Assembly: GCA_905216215.1 (NCBI GenBank)
Contig: CAJMSZ010000023.1
Location: 1-31,861 of the forward strand
Direction: 5' to 3'
Length of the DNA stretch: 31,861 nucleotides
Source of the DNA: an uncultured bacterium
GTDB lineage: Bacteria; Bacillota; Clostridia; Lachnospirales; Lachnospiraceae
Below are positions 14,159 to 22,643 of this stretch, piece after piece. Under the pieces are notes generated by a model. The model was given only the letters and a program-made list of their open reading frames with translations. It was not told the DNA's origin and searched no databases. The first letter of the stretch is position 1, and the number at the start of each line of letters is the position of its first letter. The position numbers were made by a program, and so were the translations under genes.

Positions 14159-15663
14159 TGGCATTTGTACAGAATCTTCCTTTTATATCTATTATTTTAT
14201 CCCTGTTTACGGGGCCATTGTCCTCTGTGCTGGGAGGGAAAAAGGCAAAATATCTAAATGCAGCCATGATTATCGTGGTGGGATTGATGTCTTTTGCAGT
14301 GCTCGGATATGTGATAGGAACGGGTGAGTCTTATACCTATATGATGGGACATTTTCCAGCACCGTGGGGAAATGAGATCCGTATCGGGGTGCTGGAAGCG
14401 CTGATGGCATCAGCATTTAGTGTTTTGATGCTTCTTTGTGTAGTTGGTGGTGTGAAAGAACGGGAAGCTGAACTGGAGGCATCTAAGCAGAATCTGTATT
14501 ATATTATGGTAAATCTGTTATTTTGTTCCATTCTTGCCCTGATCTATACGAACGATATGTTTACTGCGTATGTATTTGTGGAGATTAACACGATATCGGC
14601 ATGTGGTCTGATCATGATCAGACAGAACGGTCACACACTTGAAGCGGCTATGCGTTATATGATCATGAGTCTTCTTGGGTCAGGTCTTTTGCTTCTGGGC
14701 CTTTGTTTCCTGTATGATATGACAGGACATCTGCTGATGAGTAATATTCATGAGCAGGTACTGAGCATGGCGGCAACCGGTTCTTATCATCTGCCGCTTA
14801 TGGTGGCGGTAACGATCATGACAGTCGGGCTTGCGATCAAGAGTGCGCTTTTTCCGTTTCATACGTGGCTTCCGGATGCCTATGGATATTCCACAATGTC
14901 ATCGGCGGCTATTTTGTCATCCATGGTGTCCAAGAGTTATGTTTTCCTCCTGATCAAGATTTATTATCGTGTGATAGGGATAGAGGTCATTCGGGACAGC
15001 AGGATTATCCATGTGCTGTTTGTGTTTGGAATCATTGGAATGATCATGGGATCGATCGGAGCCATCCGGGAAAATAATATCCGGAGAATGATCGCGTATT
15101 CATCCGTTGCCCAGATCGGCTATATTTTTATGGGACTTGGGTTTGGAACCGAAATCGGAGTAGTGGCAAGTGTGTTCCATATTTTGTCACATGCAGTGTC
15201 AAAAGCGCTTCTCTTTGTGTCGGCATCGGGAATTACAAACGCGTCCGGTAAAAACAAGGATTTTGCAAGCCTTACCGGAGCTGGTTTCCGGAACCGCATT
15301 GCCGGAGTGGGATTCACTGTGGGTTCTTTGTCAATGGTAGGCTTCCCACTGTTTGCCGGATTTATTTCCAAGTTCTGGTTTGCCCAGGCCGCATTTGGAC
15401 ATGAGTACAAGATGCTTCCGGCCTTGCTTGCGCTGGTAATCAGTACGATTTTGAATGCAATTTATTTTATGAAAACGGTGATCCGGATTTACACACCGGC
15501 AAAACAGCTGGAAACGGAACGAAACTATGAGACGATATCCATTCGGCAGCAGGTGCCTAAAAGCTTTGCGATCATTGGCTTTATCCTGTTGAATTTCTTG
15601 CTTGGTATGTGTTCGGATACCTTCATCAAGCTGATACAAAATGGACTGGAAATGTTCGGATAA
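14158..15663 (+). CDS. mrpD: Antiporter subunit 1, MrpD/MbhH/NuoN-like
   Basis: A 501-residue, about 14-TM proton-antiporter-type subunit. The residues that form the proton channel in complex I and MrpD are present: Glu142 in VFVEINTISACG (TM5), Lys228 in GLAIKSALFPFHTWLPDA (TM7), Lys259 in SSMVSKSY (TM8), and His345 with Lys349 in SHAVSKALLF (TM11-12 region). Position after mrpC matches MrpD/MbhH. It is the first of four consecutive antiporter-type subunits in this operon. The start overlaps the mrpC stop, behind AAAAAGGAGG (14141-14150). Confidence 0.92.
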   Translation: MAFVQNLPFISIILSLFTGPLSSVLGGKKAKYLNAAMIIVVGLMSFAVLGYVIGTGESYTYMMGHFPAPWGNEIRIGVLEALMASAFSVLMLLCVVGGVKEREAELEASKQNLYYIMVNLLFCSILALIYTNDMFTAYVFVEINTISACGLIMIRQNGHTLEAAMRYMIMSLLGSGLLLLGLCFLYDMTGHLLMSNIHEQVLSMAATGSYHLPLMVAVTIMTVGLAIKSALFPFHTWLPDAYGYSTMSSAAILSSMVSKSYVFLLIKIYYRVIGIEVIRDSRIIHVLFVFGIIGMIMGSIGAIRENNIRRMIAYSSVAQIGYIFMGLGFGTEIGVVASVFHILSHAVSKALLFVSASGITNASGKNKDFASLTGAGFRNRIAGVGFTVGSLSMVGFPLFAGFISKFWFAQAAFGHEYKMLPALLALVISTILNAIYFMKTVIRIYTPAKQLETERNYETISIRQQVPKSFAIIGFILLNFLLGMCSDTFIKLIQNGLEMFG

Positions 15664-15676
15664 GGAGGGAGAGAAA

Positions 15677-17182
15677 ATGAATATTTGGATAATTGTTCCA
15701 ATATTATTGTCTGCATTAGTGGGGACGGTGTTATTACTCTCTTCTTTTGTGAAGCATGTGAAAAGTTCGGAAAATATGGTGGAAACCGCGGATAAAAATC
15801 TGAAGGCGGCAGTTCTGATAACGCTGGCACTTTCGGTGACAGCCGCACTTGTGGCAGCATGGTCAGGAGACAAAGAATGGATCTGTTTTTATCTGATGGA
15901 GAATGTTCCGATCTGTTTCCAGGTGGATGCGGTTGCCAAAATTTTTGTGACAGTCATCAGTATTGTGTGGATGCTGGTCGGAATTTACGCATTCCCATAT
16001 ATGAAGCATGAAGGAGAAGAAAAACGGTTTTTTGGATTTTATCTGATCGTGTATGCAGTACTTGTGGGACTTACATTTTCAGGAAATCTGGCCACATTTT
16101 ACTTGTTTTATGAACTGATGACCGTGACTTCCATGCCGATGGTGCTTCACAGTGGAACAAAAGAATCGATCATGGCTGCTTTAAAATATCTCTTTTATTC
16201 CATGTGCGGGGCATATCTGGGGCTTTTCGGTATTTTTATTCTGTATAAATATTGCGATTCACTTGCATTTATTGAAGGCGGCAGTCTGAATATGGAACTT
16301 GTACAGGGAAATGAGACCATTGTTCTGATCGCAGTGATGGCGATGCTGATCGGATTTGGAGTGAAGGCGGGAATGCTTCCTTTGCATGCATGGCTTCCTG
16401 CGGCACATCCGGTGGCACCGGCACCGGCATCAGCGGTGTTGTCCAGTATTATCGTCAAGGCAGGAGTCCTTGCGATTCTGCGGATTGTCTACTACGTAGT
16501 GGGTGCTGATTTTATCAGAGGAACCTGGGTACAATATGCGTGGATCACACTGAGTCTGCTGACTGTGTTTATGGGGTCGATGCTTGCGTACAGGGAGCCC
16601 GTGTTTAAAAAAAGACTTGCATATTCGACCGTCAGTCAGGTCTCTTATATTTTGTTCGGTATGGCAGTGCTTACGCCGGTGGGGCTTACGGGAGCATTGC
16701 TGCATGTTGTGTATCATGCGTTTATTAAATGTACATTGTTCTTAGTGGCTGGTATTTTTATTTTCCAGTGTGGCAGATCACGTGTGGATGAACTGGAAGG
16801 AATAGGGAAATTCATGCCGAAAACGCTTTGGTGTTACACCTTAGCGGCACTTGCACTGATCGGGATTCCACCTGCAAGTGGATTTATCAGTAAATGGTAT
16901 CTGGCTCAGGGAGCGCTGGAAAGTCCGATCGGAAATCTGGGCTGGACAGGAGTGGTGGTTCTGCTTGTCAGTGCACTTTTAACAGCAGGTTATCTGCTCC
17001 CGGTTACGATGAAAGGTTTCTTTACGGACAAGAAAGATGCGGAGCTGGTTTACATGAAAGGGGAACCACCTGCGGAGATGCTGGCCCCGCTTATCATACT
17101 TGCTTTTTTAACTATTATACTGGGTGTGATGCCGGATGCTTTAACAGCACTGGCGGCACAGATTTCAGCAGCAGTCATGTAG
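15677..17182 (+). CDS. Antiporter subunit 2, NuoM/MrpD-like
   Basis: A 501-residue, about 14-TM subunit. Key residues are Glu146 in FYELMTVTSMP, Lys230 in GFGVKAGMLPLHAWLP, Lys261 in SSIIVKAGVL, and His347 with Lys351 in YHAFIKCTLFL. PAAHPVAPAPASAVLS follows the HAWLP motif, as in the NuoM/HycC/HyfB branch. A frame extension upstream overlaps the previous gene; the ATG at 15677 follows AGGAGGG by seven bases. Classical Mrp has no counterpart of this extra subunit. Confidence 0.9.
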   Translation: MNIWIIVPILLSALVGTVLLLSSFVKHVKSSENMVETADKNLKAAVLITLALSVTAALVAAWSGDKEWICFYLMENVPICFQVDAVAKIFVTVISIVWMLVGIYAFPYMKHEGEEKRFFGFYLIVYAVLVGLTFSGNLATFYLFYELMTVTSMPMVLHSGTKESIMAALKYLFYSMCGAYLGLFGIFILYKYCDSLAFIEGGSLNMELVQGNETIVLIAVMAMLIGFGVKAGMLPLHAWLPAAHPVAPAPASAVLSSIIVKAGVLAILRIVYYVVGADFIRGTWVQYAWITLSLLTVFMGSMLAYREPVFKKRLAYSTVSQVSYILFGMAVLTPVGLTGALLHVVYHAFIKCTLFLVAGIFIFQCGRSRVDELEGIGKFMPKTLWCYTLAALALIGIPPASGFISKWYLAQGALESPIGNLGWTGVVVLLVSALLTAGYLLPVTMKGFFTDKKDAELVYMKGEPPAEMLAPLIILAFLTIILGVMPDALTALAAQISAAVM

Positions 17183-17198
17183 GAAGGGGGAAAACAAA

Positions 17199-18668
17199 AT
17201 GAATGCGATCATCATGTTAGTTGTTGTACTCCTGCCGATAATGGCGGGGCTTCTGGTTCCGGTCCTTCCGTTTCAAAATCGTAAACAGATGATGTGGTAT
17301 GTGGAGGGTGTGACGGTCATTACTTCTGTTCTGGTGCTGGTTATGCTGATGAACCGTCCGGAAAGCGCGCTGAATCTGTTCCGGTTTTCTGAGAATATGC
17401 TTTTGAAATTCCAACTGGACGGACTGGGAATGGTATTTGCCGGAATGGTAGCGTTCCTCTGGCCGCTTGCGATTTTGTATTCGTTCGAATATATGAAGCA
17501 TGAGGGACATGAAAAATCATTCTTTATGTTTTATACGATTACATATGGAATCACACTGGGAGTGGCGTTGTCCGGAGATATTGTGACTATGTATGTATTC
17601 TTTGAAATGCTGAGTCTGGTTACTGTGCCGCTTGTGATGCATACCCTGACCAGAGAGGCGATTCATGCGAGCCGGACGTATTTCTTTTATATGATCGGTG
17701 GAGCGGCCTGTGCATTTATGGGAATGATATTTGTCTTAAATTATGGAAGCTCTTCCTTTGTCATGGGAGGCGGGCTGAATCTGGAGAAAATTGGATCAAA
17801 AGAAAATTTATTATTGCTTGGATATTTGATGTGTTTCTGTGGATTCGGTGTAAAGACCGCGATGTGGCCATGTTCAGGCTGGCTTCCGAAAGCCGGTGTG
17901 GCACCGACTCCGGTCACTGCACTTTTACACGCGGTAGCAGTGGTAAAGACAGGAGCGTTTGCTGCGATGCGCGTGACCTATTATAGTTTTGGAACAGAGT
18001 TTCTTAAGGGAACCTGGGCACAGTCCTTTTTGCTGGTGCTGATCATATTTACGATCGTCTATGGCTGTAGCCGAGGTGTGAAGGAAACGCATTTAAAGAG
18101 AAGACTTGCGTGGTCCACGGTAAGCAATCTGTCCTATATTTTATTCGGTGTTGCTCTCATGACTCCGCTTGGTCTTGTCGGTGCACTCAGTCATATGATC
18201 TTTCATGCAGCAATGAAGATATGTCTGTTCTTCTGTGCTGGAGCAGTCATTTACAAAACGGGCAAGAATCATGTGTATGAGCTGGACGGATTTGGACGGA
18301 AAATGCCGGTCGTATTTATCTGTTTTACTATATCGGGTCTGGCACTGATGGGGCTTCCGGGTTTGTGTGGATTTATCAGTAAATGGAACCTCGCAGCAGC
18401 TGCGGTGGAGAGCGGAACTGTACTTGCATATGTGGGTGTGGCTGCACTTCTGGTCTCTGCACTACTTACTGCACTTTATATCATGCCTGTTTCGGTGAGG
18501 GCATTTTTCCCGGGAAAAGATTTTGATTATCATACTATTACATGGGTAAAAGACCCAAACTGGATGATGACTGTTCCGTTGGTGATATTAGTGTTGCTCA
18601 TTGGTTATTTTGGTGTACATCCGCAACCAGTTTTGGACGTATTTGCTGCTGTTGCAGCCGGAATGTAA
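17199..18668 (+). CDS. Antiporter subunit 3, MrpA/NuoL-like core
   Basis: A 489-residue, about 14-TM subunit. Key residues are Glu136 in VFFEMLSLVTVP, Lys219 in GFGVKTAMWP, Lys250 in AVAVVKTGAF, and His336 with Lys340 in FHAAMKICLFF. APTPVTALLHAVAVVKTG resembles the MrpA/NuoL pattern, but the normally conserved H of the FH-x-WLP motif is replaced (PCSGWLPKAG, 224-233). It could therefore be the core of MrpA, whose C-terminal parts are encoded by the separate MbhD and MbhE segments upstream. The start follows a G-rich site (17181-17190) by eight bases. Confidence 0.9.
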   Translation: MNAIIMLVVVLLPIMAGLLVPVLPFQNRKQMMWYVEGVTVITSVLVLVMLMNRPESALNLFRFSENMLLKFQLDGLGMVFAGMVAFLWPLAILYSFEYMKHEGHEKSFFMFYTITYGITLGVALSGDIVTMYVFFEMLSLVTVPLVMHTLTREAIHASRTYFFYMIGGAACAFMGMIFVLNYGSSSFVMGGGLNLEKIGSKENLLLLGYLMCFCGFGVKTAMWPCSGWLPKAGVAPTPVTALLHAVAVVKTGAFAAMRVTYYSFGTEFLKGTWAQSFLLVLIIFTIVYGCSRGVKETHLKRRLAWSTVSNLSYILFGVALMTPLGLVGALSHMIFHAAMKICLFFCAGAVIYKTGKNHVYELDGFGRKMPVVFICFTISGLALMGLPGLCGFISKWNLAAAAVESGTVLAYVGVAALLVSALLTALYIMPVSVRAFFPGKDFDYHTITWVKDPNWMMTVPLVILVLLIGYFGVHPQPVLDVFAAVAAGM

Positions 18669-18674
18669 GGAGGG
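18667..18674 (+). promoter_or_regulatory. Ribosome binding site that decides the start of antiporter subunit 4
   Basis: AAGGAGGG directly abuts the ATG at 18675, which leaves no spacer. It lies six bases before an in-frame GTG at 18681, so GTG is the more likely start. Confidence 0.65.
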
Positions 18675-18680
18675 ATGAAA

Positions 18681-20768
18681 GTGAAGGATGGATTTCTGCT
18701 CGGAATATTAGTGTTTTATCCCTTTATAGGAGGACTTCTTGCATATCTGGCCGGAAGGAAAAATGAAAAATCCAGAAATGTGACAGCGTATGTGATCGCG
18801 TTATCAGAACTGGCGATCATGCTTTATCTTATGGCCGGTTATGGACCGTTTGCGGTCCGGACGGAATCTGGTCATGCATTTTTAGAATTTACGGTTCCGA
18901 GAATCTGTGGACTTGGTCTGCATTTTACCCTGGATGGATTCCGGGTAATCTATGGAACGATCGTCGCACTGATGTGGGCAGGGGCGACCCTGCTTTCCGG
19001 AGAGTATTTCAGGCATCACAAAAATACGAACCGGTTCTACCTGTTCCTGCTTTGGACGCTTGGAGCAACAATGGCGGTATTTTTGTCCGCAGATTTGTTT
19101 ACCACTTTTATTTTCTTTGAGATCATGTCGTTTACCTCCTATACCTGGGTTGCACAGGAAGAAAATAAAGAGTCGTTAAATGCAGCTGCAACTTATCTTG
19201 CGGTGGCTGTGATCGGCGGACTTGTCATGCTGATGGGACTTATGATTCTGTATCATGAGCTGGGAACTGTGGCAATCGGGGAACTGTTAGAGGCGACAGA
19301 ATTATATGAGGGGAATAGAATCTGGATTTATGCAGCGAGAGTATGTTTGTTCTTTGGTTTTGCAGCCAAAGCAGGAGCATTTCCGCTTCATATCTGGCTG
19401 CCGAAGGCCCACCCGGTGGCACCTGCACCGGCTTCGGCTCTGCTTTCCGGCATATTGACAAAAACAGGAATGTTTGGCATTCTTGTAGTAAGCTGTCATT
19501 TATTTTTATACGACATCACATGGAGTGCATTTGTGCTGGGAATCGGAGTGCTGACGATGTTTGGAGGTGCTTTGCTTGCAGTCTTCTCCGTGGATCTGAA
19601 GCGGACACTGGCATGTTCTTCGATGTCCCAGATAGGATTTATCCTTGTGGGAACAGCGATGATGGGACTGCTGGGAGAGCATGGACAACTGGCGGTATAT
19701 GGTACATTTTTACATATGGTAAATCATTCCCTGATCAAACTGGTTCTGTTTCTGGCAGCAGGTGTGATCTACATGAATACACATGCGCTGAACTTAAATG
19801 AAATCCGAGGATTTGGAAGAAAGAAACCGATACTGAAGATGGTATTTTTAGTAGGCGCACTTGCAATCGGAGGTATTCCGGGATTTGGCGGATATATCAG
19901 TAAAACATTGATTCATGAAAGCATTGTGGAATACGGTGCGACAGAAATCATGAAGTTTGTAGAGTATGTATTTTTGTTCAGTGGTGGACTGACGGTTGCT
20001 TATATGACGAAGATCAGTAAAGCTGTATTTTTTGAGAAGAATACAGATCCGGAGGTACAGGAGAAATTTGACGCGAAGAAAGATTATATGAATCCGGTCA
20101 GTGCAGCGGCACTTACTGTCAGCGCAGGCATACTTCTGGTTTGGGGACTTTTTCCGCATCAGCTCATGGACCGTTTTGCCGAGACAGCACAGGGATTTAT
20201 GAATTTTCATCCGCATGGCGAACCTCACATCGTAGCATATTTCAGTTTCGTAAATCTGAAGGGGGCATTGATTTCCATTGTGATCGGTGTGTTGGTATAC
20301 CTGTTCTTTATCTGTAAGATTCTTGTGCGAAGACAGGAGGACACTACGATGTATGTGAATCTGTGGCCCAAGTGGCTGGATATGGAATATTTGATCTACC
20401 GACCGGTACTGCTGCAATTTTTGCCATTTGCAGGTGGGATTCTCTGCAGAGTTCTGGACAGTCTGGTGGATACGCTGGTAATCTGTCTGCGCAAGACTAT
20501 CTATAAAGACAGTCTGGTCCCGAGGGAATACAAAGTGGGTGATGGATTTACGAGACTCATCGGAGGTATACTGGGATTGCATCAGAAACTGGCAAACCGT
20601 ACCTGGAATCGAAAGAATCCAACCAGCAAAGATTATGTGGGCAGGGTGATCGTATGGGAAGAAGAAGTCCTTGCAAGTCAGAGAATCATCGAACGAAGTC
20701 TTTCATTTGGACTTCTGCTCTTCTGTGTGGGGCTTGGCTTGACTTTTATTTATATTATTTGGTGGTAG
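18681..20768 (+). CDS. Antiporter subunit 4, long NuoL/HyfB-like with a C-terminal extension
   Basis: About 695 residues. The first 500 form a 14-TM antiporter domain with Glu147 in IFFEIMSFTSY, Lys230 in GFAAKAGAFPLHIWLPKA, Lys261 in GILTKTGMFG, and His349 with Lys353 in NHSLIKLVLFL. The remaining 190 residues hold a membrane segment (about 530-548), a linker, an amphipathic stretch and a final membrane helix (about 675-693). This recalls the long lateral helix and last TM of NuoL, but homology is not established. GTG 18681 is chosen over ATG 18675 on ribosome-binding-site spacing. It is the last antiporter gene; a chorismate mutase begins six bases after its stop. Confidence 0.88.
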   Translation: MKDGFLLGILVFYPFIGGLLAYLAGRKNEKSRNVTAYVIALSELAIMLYLMAGYGPFAVRTESGHAFLEFTVPRICGLGLHFTLDGFRVIYGTIVALMWAGATLLSGEYFRHHKNTNRFYLFLLWTLGATMAVFLSADLFTTFIFFEIMSFTSYTWVAQEENKESLNAAATYLAVAVIGGLVMLMGLMILYHELGTVAIGELLEATELYEGNRIWIYAARVCLFFGFAAKAGAFPLHIWLPKAHPVAPAPASALLSGILTKTGMFGILVVSCHLFLYDITWSAFVLGIGVLTMFGGALLAVFSVDLKRTLACSSMSQIGFILVGTAMMGLLGEHGQLAVYGTFLHMVNHSLIKLVLFLAAGVIYMNTHALNLNEIRGFGRKKPILKMVFLVGALAIGGIPGFGGYISKTLIHESIVEYGATEIMKFVEYVFLFSGGLTVAYMTKISKAVFFEKNTDPEVQEKFDAKKDYMNPVSAAALTVSAGILLVWGLFPHQLMDRFAETAQGFMNFHPHGEPHIVAYFSFVNLKGALISIVIGVLVYLFFICKILVRRQEDTTMYVNLWPKWLDMEYLIYRPVLLQFLPFAGGILCRVLDSLVDTLVICLRKTIYKDSLVPREYKVGDGFTRLIGGILGLHQKLANRTWNRKNPTSKDYVGRVIVWEEEVLASQRIIERSLSFGLLLFCVGLGLTFIYIIWW

Positions 20769-20774
20769 AAGAAT

Positions 20775-21320
20775 ATGACATTAGCTGAAATCAGAAAAGA
20801 AATAGACAGGATCGATCCGCAGATAAAAGCATTATTTCTTCAACGGATGGAGGCTGCGAAGCATGTGGCAGAGGTAAAGTATGCTGCTGGAGATGAGATT
20901 TATAAGGCAGACCGGGAGGCAGAAATTCTTGCGCGTCTGTCGGAAGATGTTGCGCCGGAACTGAAAATAGAGTATACTGCATTTGTGCGAAAAATGATGG
21001 AAGTGGCCAGAAAGTACGAGTATGGTCTGATTTATGACTGGAATCCGGAAGTGGTACAGCCAATTTTGGCAGAAGCAAAAGAGAGTGGCAGTGGATATGT
21101 GAAGATGGAGCTGGTAAGACCGAATCAATTAAATGGTTTGTCAGTAATTCTTACAATGATTGGGGATTATGGTTTTCACCTGAAGGATATCAAAGTGCTG
21201 GAGGAAGGTCAGAAAGAAGTTCGTTTCGGTCTTGTTATTCATGGCAAGCTTCAAGACGAAGCAATGAAAAAGTTGCTTTATCAACTATCGAAAGAATCTA
21301 AGGATTTTCATGTGTTGTAG
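20775..21320 (+). CDS. AroQ-type chorismate mutase with a C-terminal ACT-like domain
   Basis: A 181-residue protein. Residues 1-90 are an all-helical AroQ chorismate mutase, which converts chorismate to prephenate. Arg7, Arg24, Lys35, Arg47 and Glu48 align with E. coli Arg11, Arg28, Lys39, Arg51 and Glu52. Residues about 105-181 look like a beta-alpha-beta-beta ACT-type regulatory domain, with VRPNQLNGLSVILTMIGDYG resembling the ligand-binding turn. The prephenate dehydratase domain that normally lies between the two is absent. Only six bases separate it from the antiporter operon, and its ribosome binding site is poor, so translation may be coupled. ACT ligand unknown. Confidence 0.85.
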   Translation: MTLAEIRKEIDRIDPQIKALFLQRMEAAKHVAEVKYAAGDEIYKADREAEILARLSEDVAPELKIEYTAFVRKMMEVARKYEYGLIYDWNPEVVQPILAEAKESGSGYVKMELVRPNQLNGLSVILTMIGDYGFHLKDIKVLEEGQKEVRFGLVIHGKLQDEAMKKLLYQLSKESKDFHVL

Positions 21321-21340
21321 TGGAAAGCGAGGAAGTACAA

Positions 21341-21790
21341 ATGGCAGCAAAAAGTTTCATTTCAGAATTTAAGACATTTATCAGCAGGGGCAATGTGATG
21401 GATTTGGCAGTCGGTGTAATTATCGGTGGCGCATTTCAGACAATCGTATCTTCTCTGGTAAATGATATCGTTATGCCTATAATCAGCCTGATTACAGGAG
21501 GGATAGATTTCTCAGCGTGGAAGATTCGGCTTGGAACCGGTGAGAATGCAGCGTCGATTAATTATGGCAATTTTATCACGGCAGTGATTAATTTCCTGCT
21601 GATGGCTCTGGTTATTTTTTGCTTTATAAAACTGATGAACCGGCTGAATTCTGAATTTACGAAGAAGCAGGAGACAGAGCCGGAAGCTCCGACTACAAAA
21701 GTATGTCCGTTCTGCAAATCCGAAGTAAAAATTGATGCGACAAGATGTCCACACTGTACATCTGTATTACCAGCAGAAGTGGAAGAATAA
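21341..21790 (+). CDS. mscL: Large-conductance mechanosensitive channel with a zinc-ribbon tail
   Basis: A 149-residue MscL, the membrane-tension valve that releases solutes on hypo-osmotic shock. The first helix holds RGNVMDLAVGVIIGGAF (16-32), followed by the pore-lining segment and LVNDIVMPIISLITGGIDF (39-57). TM2 is at about 80-98. After a short linker the C-terminus ends in a four-Cys zinc ribbon (CPFC at 122-125, CPHC at 136-139) instead of the plain cytoplasmic helix bundle. A GTG at 21320 overlapping the previous stop is possible, but GAGGAAG (21329-21335) favours the ATG at 21341. It is probably the last gene of the antiporter transcript. Confidence 0.93.
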   Translation: MAAKSFISEFKTFISRGNVMDLAVGVIIGGAFQTIVSSLVNDIVMPIISLITGGIDFSAWKIRLGTGENAASINYGNFITAVINFLLMALVIFCFIKLMNRLNSEFTKKQETEPEAPTTKVCPFCKSEVKIDATRCPHCTSVLPAEVEE

Positions 21791-21799
21791 AAAGTGATG

Positions 21800-21832
21800 C
21801 AAAAGACCCCGGAATGCTTTTGGGGTCTTTTG
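21800..21832 (+). terminator. Terminator after mscL, likely end of the antiporter operon
   Basis: CAAAAGACCCC (21800-21810) pairs perfectly with GGGGTCTTTTG (21822-21832) around an 11-base loop. The only T-run is the four T inside the descending stem, so termination may be partial and allow read-through to the alarmone synthetase 31 bases on. Confidence 0.7.
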
Positions 21833-21862
21833 TACATACAAACATATGACAAGGTGAGTGTG

Positions 21863-22537
21863 ATGAAAACAGAAGATTTATATAAAAAAATTGCACAGGA
21901 AATCATCATGAGTACGGGTGCATTTGAATGGGCGGAAAGAAAGGGAATGGAATTTCAGAAACTGATGACCTATTATCAATGCGCCATCATGGAAATAGAA
22001 ACAAAGTTCCGTGTTCTGGATGAGGAGTTTTCTCTTCAGCATGACCGAAATCCCATTAACAGTATTAAAACTAGATTAAAGAAGATTCCAAGTATTAAAG
22101 AAAAGTTGGAGAGAAAGGGGATTCCTGTTTCTATTTCTGCTATCGAAGAAAATTTGAATGACGTGGCGGGGGTAAGAGTCATCTGTTCTTTCCCGGAAGA
22201 TGTGTATAATCTAGCAGAGGCGCTTTTGAAACAGGATGATATTACGTTGATAGAAAAAAAGGATTATATTCAGAATCCAAAGGCTAACGGATACAGGAGT
22301 CTTCATCTGATTGTTGCGGTTCCTATTTTTCTTCACAGTGAGAAGCGAAGTATGAAAGTAGAAATCCAGCTTCGTACCATAGCAATGGATTGTTGGGCTA
22401 GTTTAGAACATCAATTACATTACAAAAAAACGAATGAGTTTACTCGGGGGATGGAAGAAGAATTGCGTGAATGCGCAAGACTGAGCACAGATTTAGATGC
22501 GCGAATGGACAGACTACGAAGAGAGGCTGGCATATAA
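21863..22537 (+). CDS. relQ: Small alarmone synthetase (RelQ/YjbM-like GTP pyrophosphokinase)
   Basis: A 224-residue protein with a single RelA/SpoT synthetase domain, which makes (p)ppGpp from ATP and GTP/GDP. Motifs are VAGVRVICSFPEDV (101-114), DYIQNPKANGYRSLHL (134-149) and EIQLRTIAMDCWASLEHQLHYK (from 167). There is no HD hydrolase, TGS or ACT domain, which marks the small synthetase class. The frame opens at 21794 across the mscL terminator, but AAGGTGA (21851-21857) sets the start at 21863. No clear promoter lies in the 30 bases after that terminator. The gene symbol is by closest class; RelP was not excluded. Confidence 0.88.
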   Translation: MKTEDLYKKIAQEIIMSTGAFEWAERKGMEFQKLMTYYQCAIMEIETKFRVLDEEFSLQHDRNPINSIKTRLKKIPSIKEKLERKGIPVSISAIEENLNDVAGVRVICSFPEDVYNLAEALLKQDDITLIEKKDYIQNPKANGYRSLHLIVAVPIFLHSEKRSMKVEIQLRTIAMDCWASLEHQLHYKKTNEFTRGMEEELRECARLSTDLDARMDRLRREAGI

Positions 22538-22552
22538 GCAGGTAAGCTGTGC

Positions 22553-22581
22553 TTGACAAAGGCGATATGTATTTCTAAAAT
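22553..22581 (+). promoter_or_regulatory. Sigma-A promoter of trpS-glmM
   Basis: TTGACA (22553-22558) and TAAAAT (22576-22581) are 17 bases apart. The leader of about 55 bases holds only a six-pair hairpin (GGTCGG with CTGACC). It is too short for a T-box, so trpS is not T-box controlled here. Confidence 0.8.
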
Positions 22582-22643
22582 AGAATGAAGAGGATAGAAA
22601 GAGGTCGGAAAGCTGACCCATAAATAATAGAGAGGAACGGATA

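Noticed and set aside
22582..22643. Possible T-box or trp attenuator before trpS
   Set aside because: The leader is about 55 bases with one six-pair hairpin; a T-box needs a much longer leader with a specifier loop and antiterminator, and no Trp-rich leader peptide is present.
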